From positions 100,428-164,427 of the forward strand of contig NZ_JALGBX010000015.1 in the NCBI RefSeq assembly GCF_022808175.1: DNA of 64,000 nucleotides. Reading direction: 5' to 3'. The translations under genes were made by a program, and so were the position numbers. A model generated the notes under the pieces. The model was not told the DNA's origin, did not search any database, and saw nothing but the letters and a program-made list of their open reading frames with translations. The stretch comes from Streptomyces sp. AP-93. Its GTDB lineage: Bacteria > Actinomycetota > Actinomycetes > Streptomycetales > Streptomycetaceae. Shown piece after piece: positions 60,225 through 64,000 of the stretch. Numbering within the stretch: position 1 is the first letter of the stretch; each line of letters starts with the position of its first letter.

Positions 60225-60284
60225 CGTCTTCCCCTTCGGAGACTTCGCCAGAACGAATGTGTTCAAGCTTATTTCGCACGTTAG

Positions 60285-60299
60285 GCGGATATATACCGC
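60285..60299 (-). promoter_or_regulatory. near-palindrome in the hupS promoter region
   Basis: On the minus strand GCGGTATATATCCGC is a near-palindrome centred on TATATA, about 60 nt before the hupS start in an AT-rich patch. It can serve as the -10 element and as an operator. Confidence 0.5.
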
Positions 60300-60369
60300 A
60301 AATCAAACACGAAACGGGCTTATCACCCTAGTGCCGCAACGTTGTAGGCCGTTACGGAGTTCCTTCGCA

Positions 60370-60597
60370 TCAGTCGCCTTCAGGGAATCGACCCTCGTCG
60401 AGGTCCTTCATCAACCTGTCCAGGCGCCTTGCCGCGTCGGCGAGATCATGCTTCGCCACGGCCGTGACGACCAACAGCTTCCGGGACAGCGCCATCCTTA
60501 CGCCCTCCGGGACTTGCAGTGTGCGCACCCTTGTGTGTGCTTCTTTCAATCGGTCGGCGACAAGTCCGTAGAGCTCAAGTTGACTGTCGCGTTCCAT
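60370..60597 (-). CDS. small conserved alpha-helical protein
   Basis: The protein has 75 residues (MERDSQLELYGLVADRLKEA at the start), rich in charged helices, and conserved between hupS and leuD in streptomycetes as I recall. No domain recognised. The ATG at 60597 matches the conserved start; no strong ribosome site is seen. Function unknown. Confidence 0.75.
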   Translation of the reverse strand: MERDSQLELYGLVADRLKEAHTRVRTLQVPEGVRMALSRKLLVVTAVAKHDLADAARRLDRLMKDLDEGRFPEGD

Positions 60598-60652
60598 GCA
60601 CAGATTGTGCCATCTGGGGCGAGTTGTCGCCTCACGGGGCCTCAACACACGA

Positions 60653-60684
60653 CTGTGCCCCCTGCCGGATGGCAGGGGGCACAG
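60653..60684 (-). terminator. terminator of leuCD
   Basis: CTGTGCCCCCTGCC and GGCAGGGGGCACAG form a 14-bp perfect stem with a GGAT loop, 51 nt after the leuD stop. Confidence 0.9.
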
Positions 60685-60734
60685 TGTTGCCTATGTGATC
60701 ACCCTAAGGCGAATAAGCGCTGATCAGGCTGGAA

Positions 60735-61328
60735 TCACGCCTGAATCGTGCGCGGCTTGAAGGCCGGCCGGACGCTTTCGTAGGTGGCGATGTCCGCTTC
60801 GTTCTGAAGGGTGAGCGAGATGTCGTCCAGCCCCTCCAGGAGCCGCCAGCGGGCGTTGTCGTCGAGTTCGAACTCCGCGACGACGCCTTCGGCTCGGACC
60901 TGGCGGTCGACCAGGTCGACCGTGATCTCGGCGGTGGGGTCGGCCTCGGTCAGCTTCCACAGCTGCTCGACGGTCTCCTGCGGCAGGACCACGGTCAGCA
61001 GGCCGTTCTTCAGCGAGTTGCCGCGGAAGATGTCGGCGAAGCGGGAGGAGATGACCGTCTTGAAGCCGAAGTTCTGCAGGGCCCAGACGGCGTGCTCGCG
61101 CGAGGAACCGGTACCGAAGTCGGGACCGGCGACCAGGACGGTCGCGCCGGCGCGCTCGGGGCGGTTGGTGATGAACTCCGGGTCCTTGCGCCAGGCCTCG
61201 AAGAGCCCGTCCTCGAAACCGTCGCGGGTGATCTTCTTCAGCCAGTGGGCCGGGATGATCTGGTCGGTGTCGACGTTGCTGCGGCGCAGCGGGACGGCCC
61301 GGCCGGTGTGGGTGGTGAAGGCTTCCAT
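60735..61328 (-). CDS. leuD: 3-isopropylmalate dehydratase small subunit
   Basis: The protein has 197 residues: swivelling domain with RSNVDTDQIIPAHWLKKI and the GPDFGTGSSREHAVWALQNF substrate loop. With LeuC it isomerises 2- to 3-isopropylmalate in leucine synthesis. It starts 5 nt after leuC, so the two are cotranscribed. Confidence 0.97.
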   Translation of the reverse strand: MEAFTTHTGRAVPLRRSNVDTDQIIPAHWLKKITRDGFEDGLFEAWRKDPEFITNRPERAGATVLVAGPDFGTGSSREHAVWALQNFGFKTVISSRFADIFRGNSLKNGLLTVVLPQETVEQLWKLTEADPTAEITVDLVDRQVRAEGVVAEFELDDNARWRLLEGLDDISLTLQNEADIATYESVRPAFKPRTIQA

Positions 61329-61333
61329 CGTTC

Positions 61334-62767
61334 TCAGACTCCTGCGGGCGCGGTAGCGACGGACGACCCAGCCAGGTCGGCGGGCGAGGCCAGGTGGCCC
61401 AGCACCGCGGTGGCGGCGGCCACCTGCGGGGACACCAGGTGGGTGCGCCCGCCCTTGCCCTGCCGGCCCTCGAAGTTGCGGTTGGAGGTGGACGCGGAGC
61501 GCTCACCGGGGGCCAGTTGGTCGGGGTTCATGCCCAGACACATCGAGCAGCCCGCGTGCCGCCATTCGGCGCCGGCCTCCTTGAAGACCTTGTCCAGGCC
61601 CTCTTCCACGGCCTGCAGGGCGACGCGGACCGAGCCCGGGACGACCAGCATGCGTACGCCCTCGGCGACTTTGCGGCCCTCGATGATCCCGGCGACGGCG
61701 CGCAGGTCCTCGATGCGGCCGTTGGTGCAGGAACCTACGAAGACGGTGTCGACCTTGATGTCGCGCAGCGGCTGCCCGGCGGTCAACCCCATGTACTCCA
61801 GGGCCTTTTCGGCGGCGTGGCGCTCCGAAGCGTCCTCGTACGAAGCCGGGTCGGGGACGTTCGCCGACAGGGGCGCGCCCTGGCCGGGGTTGGTGCCCCA
61901 GGTGACGAACGGCGACAGCGTGGTGCCGTCGATGACCACCTCGGCGTCGAAGACGGCGTCGTCGTCGGTGCGCAGGGTCTTCCAGTACGCGACCGCCGCG
62001 TCCCAGTCCTCGCCCACGGGGGCGTGGTCGCGGCCCTGGAGGTAGTCGAAGGTGGTCTGGTCGGGGGCGATCATGCCCGCGCGGGCGCCGGCCTCGATCG
62101 ACATGTTGCAGATGGTCATGCGGGCTTCCATCGAGAGCTGCTCGATGGCCTCGCCGCGGTACTCCAGGATGTAGCCCTGGCCGCCGCCGGTGCCGATCTT
62201 GGCGATGATCGCCAGGATCAGGTCCTTGGCGGTGACGCCCTCGGCCAGCGCGCCGGTGACGGTGATCGCCATCGTCTTGGGGCGGGCCAGCGGCAGCGTC
62301 TGGGTCGCCAGCACGTGCTCGACCTGGCTGGTGCCGATGCCGAACGCCAGCGCACCGAAGGCGCCGTGCGTGGAGGTGTGCGAGTCGCCACAGACCACGG
62401 TGGTGCCCGGCTGGGTCAGACCCAGCTGCGGTCCCACGACGTGGACGACACCCTGCTCGACGTCACCCAGGGAGTGCAGGCGCACTCCGAACTCGGCGCA
62501 GTTCGACCGCAGCGTCTCCAGCTGGGCCCGGGAGACCGGGTCCGCGATCGGCTTGTCGATGTCGATCGTGGGGGTGTTGTGGTCCTCGGTCGCGATGGTG
62601 AGGTCCAGGCGCCGGACCTTGCGGCCGGCCTGCCGCAGGCCCTCGAAGGCCTGGGGGCTGGTCACCTCGTGCAGCAGGTGAAGATCGATGAAGAGGAGAT
62701 CGGGCTCGCCCTCGGCGCGCCGGACGACATGGTCGTCCCAGACCTTCTCCGCGAGTGTCCTACCCAT
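61334..62767 (-). CDS. leuC: 3-isopropylmalate dehydratase large subunit
   Basis: The protein has 477 residues of the aconitase family. The three cluster cysteines lie in VFVGSCTNGRIEDLRAV and HAGCSMCLGMNPDQL, binding a 4Fe-4S centre. DSHTSTHGAFGALAFGIGTS is the substrate loop. It is divergent from ndgR, its known regulator in S. coelicolor, across 184 nt. Confidence 0.97.
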   Translation of the reverse strand: MGRTLAEKVWDDHVVRRAEGEPDLLFIDLHLLHEVTSPQAFEGLRQAGRKVRRLDLTIATEDHNTPTIDIDKPIADPVSRAQLETLRSNCAEFGVRLHSLGDVEQGVVHVVGPQLGLTQPGTTVVCGDSHTSTHGAFGALAFGIGTSQVEHVLATQTLPLARPKTMAITVTGALAEGVTAKDLILAIIAKIGTGGGQGYILEYRGEAIEQLSMEARMTICNMSIEAGARAGMIAPDQTTFDYLQGRDHAPVGEDWDAAVAYWKTLRTDDDAVFDAEVVIDGTTLSPFVTWGTNPGQGAPLSANVPDPASYEDASERHAAEKALEYMGLTAGQPLRDIKVDTVFVGSCTNGRIEDLRAVAGIIEGRKVAEGVRMLVVPGSVRVALQAVEEGLDKVFKEAGAEWRHAGCSMCLGMNPDQLAPGERSASTSNRNFEGRQGKGGRTHLVSPQVAAATAVLGHLASPADLAGSSVATAPAGV

Positions 62768-62918
62768 CGCTTTCCCTCCGGCCGGCCGGTTGTGCCGGCG
62801 CTTGATAGAGATCTTGTGCGCCTGATCGCCCGTACCCCACGTCCCGGACGACGGCTCGGACCCAGTGGTTCGTGGACCCGCACATACAGACTCGCTCGTT
62901 CTTGGAAAAATTGAACTT

Positions 62919-62939
62919 GCGTTTCACAGTGTGAGACGC
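62919..62939. promoter_or_regulatory. candidate NdgR operator
   Basis: A 21-nt imperfect palindrome, GCGTTTCACAG then TGTGAGACGC, matches its own complement except at two symmetric pairs plus the centre. It lies between a possible -35 (TTGCGT, 62917-62922) and -10 (GAATAT, 62940-62945) of ndgR and upstream of leuC. Confidence 0.65.
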
Positions 62940-62951
62940 GAATATCGTTTC

Positions 62952-63668
62952 ATGGACAACTCTAGCGGCGTCGGCGTTCTCGACAAGGCAGCTCTGGTAT
63001 TGAGCGCACTGGAGTCCGGTCCGGCCACCCTCGCCGGGCTGGTCGCGGCGACAGGGCTCGCACGACCCACGGCACATCGCCTTGCCGTGGCACTGGAACA
63101 CCACCGGATGGTGGCGAGGGACATGCAGGGCCGGTTCATCCTCGGACCGCGGCTGGCGGAGCTCGCCGCCGCGGCCGGCGAGGACCGCCTGCTGGCCACG
63201 GCCGGACCGGTGCTCACCCACCTCCGGGACGTTACGGGAGAGAGCGCGCAGCTCTACCGGCGTCAGGGCGACATGCGCATCTGCGTAGCGGCCGCCGAGC
63301 GGCTGTCGGGCCTGCGGGACACCGTCCCGGTGGGCTCCACGCTCCCGATGAAGGCCGGCTCGGCCGCGCAGATCCTGATGGCCTGGGAGGAGCCCGAGCG
63401 GCTCCACCGCGGCCTGCAGGGCGCGCGCTTCACGGCGACGGCGCTCTCGGGCGTACGGCGTCGCGGCTGGGCGCAGTCGATCGGCGAGCGCGAGCCCGGC
63501 GTGGCCTCCGTCTCGGCGCCCGTGCGCGGGCCGTCGAACCGCGTGGTGGCCTCCGTATCGGTCTCCGGGCCGATCGAGCGCCTGACCCGCCACCCGGGAC
63601 GCATGCACGCCCAGGCCGTCATCGACGCGGCCGCCCGACTGACCGAGGCCCTGCGCCGCTCCAGCTGA
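62952..63668 (+). CDS. ndgR: IclR-family regulator NdgR
   Basis: The protein has 238 residues, the length I recall for NdgR. The winged helix is at about 5-62 (SALESGPATLAGLVAATGLA, RPTAHRLAVALE), followed by an IclR effector domain with SAPVRGPSNRVVASVSVSGP. In S. coelicolor NdgR controls leucine and other amino-acid genes and affects antibiotic production. No ribosome site precedes the ATG and the putative -10 is 6 nt away, so the mRNA may be leaderless. Confidence 0.95.
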   Translation: MDNSSGVGVLDKAALVLSALESGPATLAGLVAATGLARPTAHRLAVALEHHRMVARDMQGRFILGPRLAELAAAAGEDRLLATAGPVLTHLRDVTGESAQLYRRQGDMRICVAAAERLSGLRDTVPVGSTLPMKAGSAAQILMAWEEPERLHRGLQGARFTATALSGVRRRGWAQSIGEREPGVASVSAPVRGPSNRVVASVSVSGPIERLTRHPGRMHAQAVIDAAARLTEALRRSS

Positions 63669-63791
63669 GCACCTCCCCGGTCGCAGACCCCCACCACCAC
63701 TACCCCCGGGCCCGGGGGCGCGTGAGACGCCGCACACGTCCACACACGCGCCGCCGGGCCCGTACTACGTCCGGATCGGTCCGGAAACGGC

Positions 63792-63828
63792 GAAGAGGCC
63801 CTCCGCGATGAACGCGGAGGGCCTCTTC
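63792..63828. terminator. bidirectional terminator, ndgR / tRNA operon
   Basis: Bases 63792-63807 and 63813-63828 form a 16-bp perfect stem with loop ATGAA, 6 nt beyond the tRNA-Glu 3' end and 123 nt after ndgR. Confidence 0.92.
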
Positions 63829-63834
63829 TGTGCG

Positions 63835-63907
63835 TACCCCCGACCGGATTCGAACCGGCGCTACCGCCTTGAGAGGGCGGCGTGCTAGGCCGCTACACAA
63901 CGGGGGC
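63835..63907 (-). tRNA. tRNA-Glu (anticodon CTC)
   Basis: 73 nt. Acceptor GCCCCCG pairs with CGGGGGT (closing G-T), anticodon stem CCGCC/GGCGG encloses CTCTCAA with anticodon CTC (reads GAG), and the T arm carries GGTTCGAATCC. CCA is not encoded. It lies 22 nt downstream of tRNA-Gln in the same transcript. Confidence 0.95.
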
Positions 63908-63929
63908 TAGCTGTTACTGCGGTACTGCG

Positions 63930-64000
63930 CTGGGCTACCAGGACTCGAACCTAGAATAAGAGAACCAGAAACTCTCGTGTTGCCAATTACACTATAGCCC
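63930..64000 (-). tRNA. tRNA-Gln (anticodon CTG), cut by the window edge
   Basis: 71 nt are present; the first base lies beyond the window. Acceptor GGGCTA pairs with TAGCCC, the anticodon loop is TTCTGGT (anticodon CTG, reads CAG), and the T arm is GGTTCGAGTCC. The anticodon stem AGAGT/TCTCT has a T-T mismatch next to the loop; the family in Streptomyces usually pairs here. Confidence 0.9.

Noticed and set aside
63835..64000. tRNA genes as an integration hot spot with a mobile island
   Set aside because: No integrase, direct repeat or foreign-looking genes adjoin the tRNAs in this window.

Overview
This window is a chromosomal core segment of a Streptomyces (Actinomycetota). The evidence is the high G+C third-position bias, frequent GTG and TTG starts with strong purine-rich ribosome binding sites, and the presence of the sporulation sigma factor WhiG, the differentiation regulator NsdA, the nucleoid protein HupS with a lysine-rich tail, NdgR, and a four-gene type I signal peptidase cluster. 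From memory, the order closely matches the Streptomyces coelicolor segment that runs from ndgR/leuCD to whiG/rpsB, read here in reverse. No transposase, integrase, prophage or CRISPR array is visible. The novelty sits inside core genes and in short repeats.

Layout. 1-7.2 kb: rpsB, a secreted M23-like protein, a TetR regulator, whiG, then the dprA-comM-yraN DNA-processing operon and a DUF2469 gene. 7.2-14.0 kb: NUDIX, sipZ/Y/X/W, rplS, trmD, rimM, khpA, rpsP (protein export plus ribosome assembly). 14.2-19.2 kb: a more variable stretch with a SprT-like zinc protein, a short-form prolyl-tRNA synthetase, a methyltransferase and an FtsH protease. 19.4-25.4 kb: ffh, then glnD-glnK-amtB (ammonium uptake and PII signalling) behind candidate GlnR sites. 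25.7-29.6 kb: nsdA, a primase/polymerase-like gene, ftsY. 29.9-34.0 kb: a transport and metabolism insert made of an NCS1 permease, an LLM oxidoreductase and the glucose permease glcP. 34.2-46.9 kb: smc, a small coiled-coil gene, acyP, a CAP-domain exported protein, a flavodoxin/HxlR redox pair, mutM, rnc, rpmF, DUF177, a SepIVA/DivIVA-like coiled coil, coaD and rsmD. 47.0-58.4 kb: recG, a DAK2-domain gene, rpmB, thiD-thiL, a RAM-domain regulator, a DUF3515 lipoprotein, ddlA, gpsA, plsC. 58.7-64 kb: cofC, hupS, a small conserved gene, leuD-leuC with divergent ndgR, and tRNA-Glu and tRNA-Gln at the edge.

Most striking observations. (1) recG contains an in-frame 339-residue intein between Lys and Thr of the Walker A motif. 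It carries a LAGLIDADG homing endonuclease and the Trp/Cys/Thr residues of class 3 inteins. (2) The SMC hinge is split by about 200 residues of low-complexity sequence. That insert consists of a 36-bp minisatellite plus a copy of a GC-rich repeat also found between genes twice in this window, 40 nt of it being identical to one intergenic copy. (3) A 73-nt sequence occurs twice at about 90 percent identity, next to rimM and upstream of amtB. (4) Several candidate operators, leaderless promoters and ribosome-site-sequestering hairpins are readable directly.

Coordinates of starts were chosen from ribosome binding sites and family alignment from memory. Nothing here was checked by database search.
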